From Gloeopeniophorella convolvens (Eukaryota > Basidiomycota > Agaricomycetes > Russulales), in contig WTXD01000053.1 in the NCBI GenBank assembly GCA_022496205.1, positions 62,001 through 126,000 on the forward strand: a DNA stretch of 64,000 bases, read 5' to 3'. This document shows, one piece after another, positions 12,388 to 22,818 of this stretch. Under the pieces are notes generated by a model that was not told the DNA's origin, did not search any database, and saw nothing but the letters and a program-made list of their open reading frames with translations. The position numbers were made by a program, and so were the translations under genes. Numbering within the stretch: the stretch's first letter is position 1; the number at the start of each line of letters is the position of its first letter.

Positions 12388-15300
12388 TCAGTGCGGGGGG
12401 CCACTGTGGCCCGGGGGGATCCCGGACACGCTCGAGATATACGAGCCCCATTCGGCAAACCTGCGTTGCAGGGGCGCGCGATGGTCAGCCGCGCTGTGTG
12501 CCGCATCAAAGGGGAGCACGCACTCGTCGTAGCTCGACGGGACCGACTGCCACATGTCGACGCCGCCGTCCGCAGGTTGAGGCGCCTGCGGGCCCGCGGC
12601 TAGCCCACCGAGCTGGAATGTAGTAAATGCGTCGACGCCAGCGGGGGGCGTCCCGTACGTCGCCTGCTCGTACATCTGCATGTGCTGCGGCTGTTGGTGC
12701 TGGTGAGGCTGATGCGTATGGTGCTGCGGCTGTGGGGGCGGCGCCTGCGTGAGCCACGCATCGGCAGCCGAAAACGCATGCGGCGGCATGCGCGCAATTT
12801 CATCGCTGTGCCTTGGCAAAGGCGTGTACGCGAAGCTCTGAGCCGTTGGCTGAGGGGTCAGAATGTCGGGCGGTGGCTGCTGCGCAAACCCGCCGGCCCC
12901 GTGCGAAAAGATCGAGTCGACGAAGGGTGTGCGCATGCTACTCATTGGTGGGGAGATCGACGCGCGCTGCGGTTGGTGCGGTGGCGGCTGCGGTGGCGGT
13001 GGCTGCAGAGCCGAGCGACTGCTCGTGCTCGCGCTAGATAGCTGCGACGCGGGGCTGTCTGCATCGCGCTCGCGCTTGGTCGCCGAAGGTGGGCTTGGTT
13101 GGGGAAGTGGGAGCTTCCCAACGGATGCTAGCTCGTAGAGTACATCCCTGCACGGAGTCCGTTATTATCGGCACACCCTGATTCAAAATGAGAATCGTAC
13201 CACAACCGTCCCGCAGCGTGCCACCTGCGTGGGAGTCGTTATCAATTAGACGAGTCATCAATGGGTAGCGAGCTCGCACGCACCGGCCTTCAGCCGCCTT
13301 GAGCACGCCCATGCACTTATGTACATCTTCCATCTCCTTCACGGGGTCGATCGTCAAGCCCGAGCGCTTCACACCCCATATATTCAGCAGCAACACAATG
13401 CCTGCCGTAAACGCAGGGAGCTGTAGGAATTGTGTCAGGTTCGGGTCCGGTTGGTGTGAGAAGTAGATGTATACCCACCTGGAAATGGGAAGAAGGGTAT
13501 TCCGGTGCGAGGCGGCGCTGAAGATCTACCACGTGGGCACACGAACGAGCTGCGTTGGTGCAAATAGCGAGAGAGGGGAAGGACAGAGGTGATGGTTTCC
13601 TCGGAGATGGTATGAACGGTCGGTGGACAAGGATTTGTAGGTGGTAGTAATGACTATACAGGCTTGCGGATTGAAGGAACCAGGTTCGGTCCTCATCGTA
13701 TTCGTGGCCAGTCGTATCCCACTTCACTACGGAGAGGTTAAAGGACTGCAAAGCGGTACCAAGGCAGATATAAGTATACGTACGATGGCTGGGCACAGTA
13801 TCGATCCACTTGTTGAGAGCAGAGTCGAGTTCGGCGACAATGTGTTGCTCCCATTGTTGCCCAACAAACCCAAGAAGAATTTTTGATTTATTGATCGAGT
13901 ACTGCGAGAAGTGAGAATATAGGTTCTGCGCTAGGATATATAGGGGCTCACGATAGTTCTCAACGCAAACGCCAGGATTTGATTGAGCTTGATGAAGCAG
14001 TTGAAATACGACAGCAGCGATGGCTTGCCTTGAGGCTGCTTGAACGTTGGTTCTTGGTCGCCTTCGCACTGCCAGAACTCATCATCAACGTCCATAGGCA
14101 GATCGACATCGAAGCTGGAGGGAAATGGTGAGTCCGCTCTGCTAACCCTGAGACTCGAACGGAGATACGCACTCTTCCTCTTGAATTGCGCACGGCCGGC
14201 CAAGTGATGCACTCATGAGCCTATCCAAGACGACGAGAACCCTTCATCGGACCCGTTATATTAGATACTGACAAATCAACGAGGAATGACTCGAGATGGG
14301 TCGCACCAGAAAGCACGGCGCCACTGTTCATCTTCAAATGATGGTTTGTTGCCGTATACCTTCTTCCGATGGGCGCCAACGTCTTGAGCAAGGCGCAAGC
14401 CGATGCCGATCATCGTCCAGCATGACTGAGGCGCGGAACACCCCTGCAGGAACAGGCACGCAAGCTACGAGTCATTAGGCTGTATCAGCTCTCGAGTCAT
14501 ACACGCGGCTGCAACGCGGACATACCGCATACATCTGCACGTCATGCAGCGATGTTGGCCCCACGAGGCTCCGACGCAGCATCTGGACCTGTGCAAACCA
14601 CTTCCAGCCAGACGAATGCCATGCCTTGGAGTCCTCGAGCAGGACACGAGGATCCACAGAGTACCGCGACGCACACGCGCAGACGCACAGCAAAACACTG
14701 CCGAATGCCTCATCGCGTTCGTGAAGGCCTTCCCGGATGTTGCGTTCAAATGTCTGGCGGTGCAACAGAGGAAGGAAGAGATTGATGCGAAGAAAATAGA
14801 GATCGACGAGATGTCTGATTAAGTCGGGTTCCGGGAACGCGTAGTGTGATGGGTCGGAGCGGAACGCAGCACGCTCCCACTTCTATTCGGTGAGCTGGGC
14901 AGAGGGCTACGAACGGCACTACGCACAGAGTGTTGAGTCCAGAATTCACGTCGTCGGTTTGCCATATGATTATGTGGGTCTGGCTCTGTGCTATTGTACT
15001 CTGACTTGAGGTCGAGAGCGGTCTGCACGAGATTAACGCCGCTCGATTTGCCAAAGAAGCGGTAGCTGACGTGCAAATCGCTGAAGGTGTCCTCGAGGAT
15101 TTGCAGCCTGTACCCGGCGTTCAAGTCGTCATCACTGGGGTCAAGATCTGGATCCTCTGCCTCGTTCAGGGGACCGGTAAGTGTGCGACCGCAGAGTGGC
15201 GACCTGGGCCGATATGACGCCGTTCCAGGAGTGTTATGCGAAGATTGTAAGGAGGAGTCGCGCATGAAAGCCTGTCTGTCGACTGGTGCCCCTAACTCTT

Positions 15301-15883
15301 GGGAAAAGTCTGCGTCCGGGCATAGCTAGAGAAGCTTAGGGTCACAGTAAGCCGGTGGCAGCGTTGAACGCACCCGTTGCAAAAGGCCCTCCATCTTCTC
15401 CAATCGCGACTCGAGGCTTTCTACATACCTTCACGCGGTGTTAGTGTTTACCGCGCTATGGACAGTTCTGGGACGATTCACGCACCCTTTCGGGGGTCCT
15501 CGTTTCTGTGCCACCAGCCGTCTGTCAATGGCCGTGGACGGACATACGCCTTCAAGTGACCAAACGCACCTTCGCCGCCTCCTCGTATGTACATTCAAAG
15601 CTGTACGTATGGCAGTTGGTGCACTTGCTTCCGGGCGTCTGCCCGACACCGTCGCCTATCGGGGTGTTGCAGTCAGGAACGATGTGACCCCGGGCAGGAA
15701 CACGGAGGGACACACATCTGACTGGGTGGAGAGGTCAGCTGAACCCGATGGACCAGAAAGGAGAGACGCCGCACTTTTCTTTCGACGACAGACGTCACAG
15801 GCTCTTTGTACTCTCCTCTTCTTCGCGCTGCGAATGGCATTGCTCCCATCGGCATCGTTGATGTCCTCTTCCGCGGACGACAT
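12388..15883 (-). CDS. Zn2Cys6 fungal transcription factor D
   Basis: Fourth array member and the most divergent. Exon 1 (15775-15883) encodes MSSAEEDIND..., KKRR and CDVCRRKK. The 6-nt exon 15712-15717 is ATGTGT, so the cluster reads KKNVCDG rather than KKIRCDG, and its donor is GTCCCT. The second half is CTNCHTYSFEC. Then come YRFFGKSSGVNLVQTALDLK, RREFW, and the middle domain (about 14.8-13.3 kb: SVLLCVCACASRYSVDPRVL, RPFIPSPRKPSPLSFPSLAI). The C-terminal region is rich in His/Gln/Pro (around 12.7 kb). The last intron splits the Glu codon of VPSSYDE, and the final exon reads FAEWGSYISSVSG. An alternative start 12 codons upstream (15919) exists. The paralogs favour 15883. Confidence 0.83.
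15712..15717 (-). other. 6-nt coding microexon of factor D (divergent)
   Basis: Sequence ATGTGT on the minus strand, acceptor GTCAG and unusual donor GTCCCT. It gives Asn-Val-Cys instead of Ile-Arg-Cys, and frame and cluster spacing are kept. Confidence 0.75.
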
Positions 15884-16622
15884 GCTAGCACAGAGGGTGA
15901 CGCCCTGGTCGGATGACAAGTAGTGGGTTGTAGCTCAAGGAGGACCGTTCCGAGTCTGCGACACCTTAAAGCTCTTAGTAATATAGTAGTTCCTGAGGTC
16001 TGTCTCGTCGGGGCCTCACGACTCCGGAAGGTGACGCAGCCCCCTGGCCGGCCCAAGCGCCTGATATGGCGCCGCTCCGATGGCTCGGCTCAGCTTATGA
16101 ACAGGCAATTCCGCCCCGGCTGCAGAAAAATCGTCCGATATCCCAGAGGCAGTGAAGTAGAGAACAACTGCATGCCATAACACAGTGCGCAGCAGGCGCT
16201 CAGTTCAGTCTGCTGCGCTGCACAGCCAAGTATCGCCGCACTTCAACCATGTGGTCGAGTCGTGTCCCATGGGCAATGGCTTACCGCGCGAAGCACAACA
16301 CAGCATTCAAGTCGAAGCGGAAACGTCCGAGGTAAAGCGGCAAAGTTTGACGTCTCGACGAACCTCTAGCGCAAATGACTGCAACTGGACGCCCCACCAG
16401 GCTACGAAGCATCCACGATGCATCGAGATACGAAATGCAACTGATGTCTGATATACCCCAGAAGCAGACCACTCGCAGACGCGAACGATTAACAAAAGCG
16501 ATGAGATAACAAAAGAAGTGACTAGTGATCCTGAGCGAAATATGAGGATATACATCGGCTATGTATATCATTTCAAAGTCAGGACGACAGACTCTACACA
16601 ATTATGGAGCGACATGCCTTGA
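15884..16622. other. intergenic, promoter side of D and 3' side of YPI1
   Basis: No coding feature with recognisable motifs. Short overlapping ORFs only. Confidence 0.45.
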
Positions 16623-17166
16623 TTAGCTCGCCGATTTGCCCTTTCCCTTCCGTGGTGGCACCCGTTCATAGGCATTCCGGTCGTCGTTGTCGCTCCTCCG
16701 CCTGTGCTCCAAGCTCCCGTGTGGGTCTGCTCCATTCTCACCATCTCCGTGGTGGTGATGGCGGTGGCGATACTTGTGGCTCGGCCGTGCAGTACCATCA
16801 TCAGAGTCTGATTCTGATCCCGAAGAATCCTCGTCCGAAGATTCGTCGAAGCGTTTTGGTCTGTGGTAGATGCAACAGACTACAGCGGGAGCCCATTAGT
16901 GCGACGTCGTCTGTCAGCGATCGGGCAAACGCACTTTTCGACTTCTTCTTGCCAAGACCCTCATTGTCTACAACATCCCCATCCCAAGCAACACGAGGGC
17001 GGTTACGTGGCCCACCGCGGAGGTGTAAGGTGCCCGAGGGTGTAGGCTCCGCAGCGGTGTCCTGTTGCGATGTGCTATCGTTTGCCTGGGTTTCTTCGGC
17101 TATGACAGTGCGCGAGCCTTCCCGCTGGATAGCTGTCGATGGTCCGCTCTGAGAAACAAAAGCCAT
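16623..17166 (-). CDS. YPI1: type-1 protein phosphatase inhibitor YPI1
   Basis: Two exons (16935-17166 and 16623-16879) separated by a 55-nt intron. The first exon holds LHLRGG and then RPRVAWDGDVVDNEGLGKKK, matching the conserved YPI1/PPP1R11 core that contacts the PP1 catalytic subunit. Splicing joins KSK to ICCIYHRPKRFDESS, the family's Cys-Cys-x2-Tyr-His segment, followed by an acidic Ser stretch (SSDEDSSGSESDSDD) and a His-rich basic tail ending KGKGKSAS. Known role in the family: nuclear regulator of Glc7/PP1 in ion homeostasis and mitosis. The protein is about 160 residues, the usual size. Convincing from sequence alone. Confidence 0.93.
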
Positions 17167-17789
17167 GGAAAAGTGTTACTTCCGGTAACAGGAGGCAGGA
17201 CGGAGTTCACAGAGAGATGAAGATGCAGTGCAACTTGAGTGCAAGACGGTGCGCTGAGTAAGCACCCCACCCTAAGCGCGCGGCCGGGACCGGCAACGAG
17301 GGCTCCGGCTTCCCCGCGCGCCAACTCTTTGCTCTCCTTATTCACGACGTCTATCTCTTTTGCGTCATGGTCTCGGATGCCCTCACCACAAACAAGCAGT
17401 GTTAATTTGCGATCGCTAATTGTGAGTTGCATTCTCCCATGGCTCATGTGGCGCCGCCGGGGCATGTCTCGCGGATTATCCCTCCGCCCCGTCAGTGTGG
17501 AAACAATTTCATGTAGCGAGGTCCGGTCGATACTTCTGATATCAGGGCTAAGTACCACACCTTTTCAGCTAAGCAAGTTTAACGGTGCCTGTGGTGTCCC
17601 GATCTCATCGCGCAATGGTTGTTTCCGGGCATTGTGATCAATTTGTTCAGGCATCAATGCAAGTGCTCCGCATACCTTGGTATTCGTTTTTGTTCTCCAT
17701 AGCTGGCTATATCTCACAAAATTTTGATCTAGAGGCCCCCGATACGTGATGTTCCGCAAGGTTTCTGAGCCGGATCGCGATGGAGTAGT
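17167..17789 (-). other. unassigned stretch upstream of YPI1
   Basis: Holds the YPI1 promoter. A minus-strand stretch (17100-17558 and 17565-17759) stays open in pieces, for example MQLTISDRKLTLLVCGEG, and could be additional exons of the neighbouring small gene. I could not find splice sites that give a continuous, recognisable protein. Confidence 0.25.
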
Positions 17790-18127
17790 CTACGCTTGTT
17801 CATACCGTTCCATCGCTCGCGATCGGACGATGTCACCGTTGTGTACCTCGAACACACGGATATGAACATTGCAGTCTTCATTGTACAGCTGCGGCATAGC
17901 ATATAACGGAGCACTGACACCGGATCAGCCCCTCTCACTTCGTGGCGCACGATAAGATCGACGACTGCCGCAACTGGAATGCCGCGACCTCGAGGCAGTG
18001 CAGAGCCGTAGAAGTGGATCTGCACTGCCTCAAGCACGGATTCTCCGCGACCCACGTACTAAGCCTCCAAGGCCCTTAGCTTCTCCGGGCGTGTCGGTCG
18101 TTGCTTTCTACCTACATCTTCTGTCAT
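17790..18127 (-). CDS. small protein of unknown function, weakly Alba-like
   Basis: Tentative three-exon model of about 76 residues. A short first exon (MTED) joins across a roughly 58-nt intron (GTAGGT...TTAG) to YVGRGESVLEAVQIHFYGSA, continues to VVDLIVRHE, then across a 50-nt intron (GTGAGA...GCAG) to LYNEDCNVHIRVFEV and stops after RYEQA. Both introns have good signals and restore frame, which argues for a real gene. The order beta-strand, G-rich loop, helix and paired strands faintly recalls Alba-fold RNase P subunits, but I do not recognise it firmly. The true protein could be longer at either end. Confidence 0.4.
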
Positions 18128-18540
18128 TGAGCGGAAGTACTCGGCTCTTTCCACCAGGCTTTCAATTCCAGGGCTCACGCACCACCGGCGGAATGCTGAT
18201 CAGGCGCCACGGCCAATGGCTCCGACTTGGATTCAGCGAAATGTAATACAGCACTAGGCTGGATTCCATGTATTGTGTACACGAATAGAACCCGACCCGG
18301 GCGATATAAATAGGGCAATGCAATAAGCAACCCTGCACTGCAGTAAGGTTATACAGTAGTAGGCACAACGTCATCGCAGCGAGACCTGTCCCAGCAGGAG
18401 CGTGTGTATTGACTTGTCAGCATCCCAGTCTATAGGGTGCATTCTACATGACCTTCGTCGCCTATAAATACATACGTATACGACCTATGCATGCGTGATG
18501 TTTGTACAACTAAATTGGTGAACACATGATACTTTCGTGA

Positions 18541-20180
18541 TCAGAAGCGGAAGAACCGGGAGTCGACACGCGGGACCTCAATAACAATATTTTTACCAAC
18601 GCGCGTAGGGACGGTCACTTTGACAGGCACCGCCGATTTGGTCGACGTGGCTGTCTCCGAAGCGGATGTCGTCTTTGACTTCGGCTCGGAAGGCGCGGGG
18701 CTACCCGTGGGTGGAGGGCGAGGGGCTGGGTCAGGGGATGGTGGGTTCGAGGTGCGAGGTGGAGCGCCCTTAGACAGTGAGCTTTTGATTGCCTCGTGGA
18801 AATTGTTGTTGGCTGTGCGGAACGCCGCGTCAGTAAGCGCGCACGAGCCCAGAGGTTACAGTCCACTGACCAACAGCCAAAGATACATCCCAGAGCATGA
18901 CACCACCGAAGGATGACCAGGTATCTTGTGCCTGCTTCCCGTAATCGGCCAGCGTGCCAGCATCCACATATCCCGTGCCCGCAGCATCCTTGCTCGCAGG
19001 TGCACCAATGTAAACCTTAATGTCCTTGTTTGCTGACGTGGTCTTTGCCCAGTGATCCCTGCTTCTGTAAGCGGGCTGGGCGCGAACACCTGTCAAATGA
19101 CACTCACCATGTGGCGAAGTTATACTCCTAAGGGTTTATGCCTAGCGTGAGCAACGTGCGACCGTCACCTGGCTCAGATTGAGCTCACCTTCGGCTGGTC
19201 GAGGCCGCAGTAGTTATTATCTATGACGGGCTGGTCAGGTCCGGACGGACCGAAGGGTGGTCGGGGCGCGGAGACCTCACTCACAGAACTGGACGTAGAC
19301 AGCATCGAACGACGCATCATTCAATGCCTGGCCTATATTTGCATCAGGGAATGGGCACTGAGGGGCGGCGGTGATATAGAATCGTTTCGTGGATCCCTTC
19401 GCGTGCGAACGAATTTGGTTCACGAAAGCAGCGTAACCCGTGGGTGCGCCCTCTTCGATATCGAGATCGACGCTGCGTACCATCAGGGATGGAGATACAC
19501 GCGCGCAAGAAATCAAGCGAACCCGTCGAGCACGGCGTTCCCAAAAGGCCGCGGACCACTGGATCCACCCAGGAACGAGTTCCAAATTTGATCGGCGAAT
19601 GCCTCTGCCTGCGAATCCGAGGAGAAACCGGGCTTCGCGTCGGCACCACCAAGACTGAGGGTGACAATCTTTCCGTTCTTCTGACACGTCTCGATCTGCG
19701 AGGCCATGAAAGAGCAGTCTGCAAGATCGGTCCCTGTGAAGACCGGGTTGCCAGAAGAACTACAAGTCTACGGTCCACGTCAGCATGACATGTCATTAGA
19801 CTGTGAAAGTCACGCACATTGCCAACATCGATCTCAGGCTCCCCTCCAGGACCACGGAATATGTAGAGGAAGGCGATGATGATATTGTCGATCGTGTCGT
19901 CTTGGCAGTAAGTGGTGATATCCTGTTGTTTTCCTGAACCATCCTGACCCCAGTAACTTGGCATCGTCGGTATCAAAAGAAGAGTTCCTGCAGCGAGTGG
20001 AGGCAAATACGTACACAGCAAGCTGTCAAACTGATCAGCAACACCAGAGAGACTGGAAGAAGTAACACGCACGTTGTCATTCCTTGTGATATCGTACGCA
20101 GAGATGACTCCCGAAACTGCGCCAAAGATCGTGACAGCAAGAGCTAGAAAGCGCAGGCTGCGGAAGCCTACAGGGGTCAT
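18541..20180 (-). CDS. secreted GH18 chitinase (class III/hevamine type)
   Basis: Extracellular endochitinase hydrolysing beta-1,4-GlcNAc links. An N-terminal hydrophobic signal ([18 protein letters not shown]) is followed, after splicing, by [13 protein letters not shown]; the LAV part lies on an 8-nt exon. Then come [26 protein letters not shown] and the catalytic DGVDLDIE. This last motif (DxxDxDxE, with the Glu as acid/base) is restored exactly by an intron ending in CGCAG. Next are [28 protein letters not shown] and [13 protein letters not shown]. The tail is Pro/Ser/Thr-rich ([19 protein letters not shown]) and ends DSRFFRF without a recognisable carbohydrate-binding module or GPI signal. 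At least eight exons. All key catalytic-site motifs are present, so activity is expected. Neighbouring wall and regulatory genes are not known partners. Confidence 0.92.
20015..20022 (-). other. 8-nt coding microexon in the chitinase gene
   Basis: Sequence CTTGCTGT on the minus strand. The introns are 20023-20072 (GTGCGT...GACAG) and 19957-20014 (GTACGT...CCAAG). It supplies Leu-Ala and two bases of Val, giving DNLAVYWGQ as in GH18 relatives. Reading straight through both introns also stays open and in frame, adding 36 unlikely residues. Confidence 0.8.
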
Positions 20181-20278
20181 TTTGGATCAGACTCGCGACG
20201 TTGACCAAGCGGCGAACGCGAAACCCAGGGGACGAAGAACTGACTGCGTCAAAAGTGTGTGTTCTCACAAGGACACTC

Positions 20279-20286
20279 TTATAAGA
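20279..20286 (-). promoter_or_regulatory. possible TATA element of the chitinase gene
   Basis: CTTATAAG lies about 100 bp upstream of the chitinase start codon. It is the only TATA-like match seen close by and is offered on position and sequence alone. Confidence 0.35.
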
Positions 20287-22818
20287 GAGCACATACCCCC
20301 GGTCTCCATAGCCGACGATGCGCGCCCTTTCTTGCTAATTGACACCCCATTTCGAAACTGATACCTAGAATGGGATCACGATGCGCGCAGAACGCCACCT
20401 GTGAGCACTTAGATGCGACAGGTGGTCGTCCATCTACGTGGCAAACGCTGTGTGACAACCAGGTGATCTTATTTCATCTCTAATAAGGAAGGTGAGTGAT
20501 CAGAATGTGTGAATAATGCGCGAGTTCGCACCAAAAGGACACCACCGGCGGTGCGCTGGCAGAGGCGGCATGCATTCGCTTACGGCTGTAGGGGGAAACG
20601 CAGGATAAAAGCTCGCATACGTGTGGACAGCGCGGCCTTGTCGCTTGAAGCGCCACCGTCCTTCCGAGGGCCGGTCGCGCCAGGTGATCTGAGCCGGGTT
20701 CTCATCACGCTTCCCCATAGAATAGTCTAGAAACGAGGTTAATCGTGCGAAAAGGCCAGCGTATGTCACTTCTGCGCATTGAACATTGCATGATTGGACG
20801 ATGAGCGGATAAGTACAAGCCGTGATTAAGTGTTATCACAAAAGCCCTGGGTTGGAATCCATGCCAACCGGTCCTATTGAGTAAACAAAGGGCCTAACTA
20901 GCACCTTGTCGTTCATCAACCATCACCGGTTGCCCTGCTGAAATCGAGCTGGGGATATCGTTAATATGAGTGAGCTTTGGGGCCAAATGTAGGCGCTTGA
21001 GGACTTTGGCAGAAGTCTCCATAGACGAAGTGAAGCTGAGAGTTCGGTCAGTGGGTGGGAAGGGATTCGAGACACCAGAACGATTACTGGCAGTCTTTAC
21101 TCCGGTTGCATGTGCTCAGCAAGGCACCCCTGATTTATATCCGCAAGAATCCAGGTGGTTGCGCGTGGATAAGAACGGAGAGACCGTGTGGAGGTGTCCA
21201 AGCGAGGAGTCAAACAGAGTCAAACCCACGGTCTTCGGAGAGCGTGGGAGCCAGCTACCGGATTCGACAGCGGGTTTCTCTGCATCGTCAAGTCCACTGG
21301 GTCACCGCCTTCATCGCGCAACAAGGGCGATTGGCGTAAGAGGCACCTGGTGGAACACCTGGGCACCACCAGGCATTGGTACCATCCCAGTCAGCTTGCT
21401 CTACGAAGAGGGTAATGCGATGATCTTGACACGTTCCGGCAGTCTTAGGCTACTAGGGATGCTGTGGATCCCCCATGCAATCGTTCTGTCTGGCACTTGG
21501 CAATACTTACTACCGTCGGCGTACTCCGCACCAGGATAGTCTCAGCGCTAGCCATCACATAATCCGCTGGGAATGGCGGCTTTCTATGGCCGCGTCGTGT
21601 CTGGACCAGGTCCAGTACTCAGCTTATGGTCCCGCAAGGACTGATGCCGCCTATCTCTGTGTCTCCATTACTTGAATGTTACTGATGATGATCCCAGCTA
21701 TGCTCACTCGCCGACTACTTACGAGTTCGAAAGATGAACAGGAGAGACGCTCACCTAATGATGAGTCAATGGTGTAGGTAAAACTGTTGTCCATGACTTA
21801 TCCAATCACTGGTACAGACTAACGTTCAACACCACAGGGCAACGAAACAGACGGATTTGGGTGTCCGATTACCCCAACTATTCCAAGAACCAATACTTTT
21901 TAAGCCTGGTGTGACTGGAGTTGTCCGAATACCTCACTAGGCTCGGCCCCCAATGGCGCATGAGATGCACCTCCAGACGATGGATGTAGATCATATTGTG
22001 GACAGACGTCACATCCGACCGGATTGGCCAGACCCCGATCAACTGTGAGATTTGAAGCTGAACGTATCGCAGGCGGTCAGGCCTTCAGGGCCCGCGGTGG
22101 TGGTGGTCGTAGACGCCAGCCTGAGGGTAAGGGCGCGATCTCACCATGTCGACAGGGCCGCGCATGGACAATTGCAGCCCAAAACTATCCACGGGGTCTG
22201 AGGTGCTTAGGAAGAGACGAGTACATATGCCCCCTCCGAACGCACGTAGCCACGACAGGCTCCTCGGGCTCGGGGAGCTTGAGGATCCAAAATCGACTCC
22301 AGAGTCCATAGCAAGATCTCGACGCACAAAGGACCATCTGTAACGCCGATCAACGAATCAACTGTTTTTGAGATGAACGCATATGTAGTATGAGGTCGGC
22401 CCGTATTCGTACTATACTTCAATACTATTCACCGTGTGGATTTTCTCGTATGCACGTGACACTGGGGGAAGCCGGCATGATGCGATTCGGGGCCGTAGAT
22501 GTGTTTGTTGTCCGGGTGAATCGGCCGGGGCCCTGGTGAGAGTGATCGGCTGCAGTATGATGATTGTGTACTCTCACTGCGACTACGATTCTTTTCGAGC
22601 ACAGCAGTGCATGCAGTCGGCGTCGTTGCTAATCGTCAGGCAGGTCAGAATGCTGACTCACTTCCTAAGCGGGACGGGTTTATGAAGTGCCGTTCCTTGG
22701 TTGCCGGGCACAGCCACCGCCGCTGCGGCCCCGCCGATTGTTGCTCCTCGGGATCTTCACTTTCCACTGTCAACCGGCGCCGTCACTCCTAAACGCAAAT
22801 CTTTGCATAGCTATCGAA
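20287..22818. other. long intergenic region between divergent chitinase and factor E
   Basis: About 2.5 kb without a convincing gene. A minus-strand stretch at 21.0-21.6 kb stays open in pieces in two frames (for example ITLFVEQADWDGTNAWWCPG) and may be a decayed gene. The plus-strand ORF 20970-21539 opposite it shows no motif. No tRNA or terminal repeats recognised. Confidence 0.4.

Noticed and set aside
20970..21539. Plus-strand frame of 189 codons in the chitinase-factor E interval
   Set aside because: No domain, no splice context and no signal; the opposite strand looks at least as protein-like. Not called as a gene.
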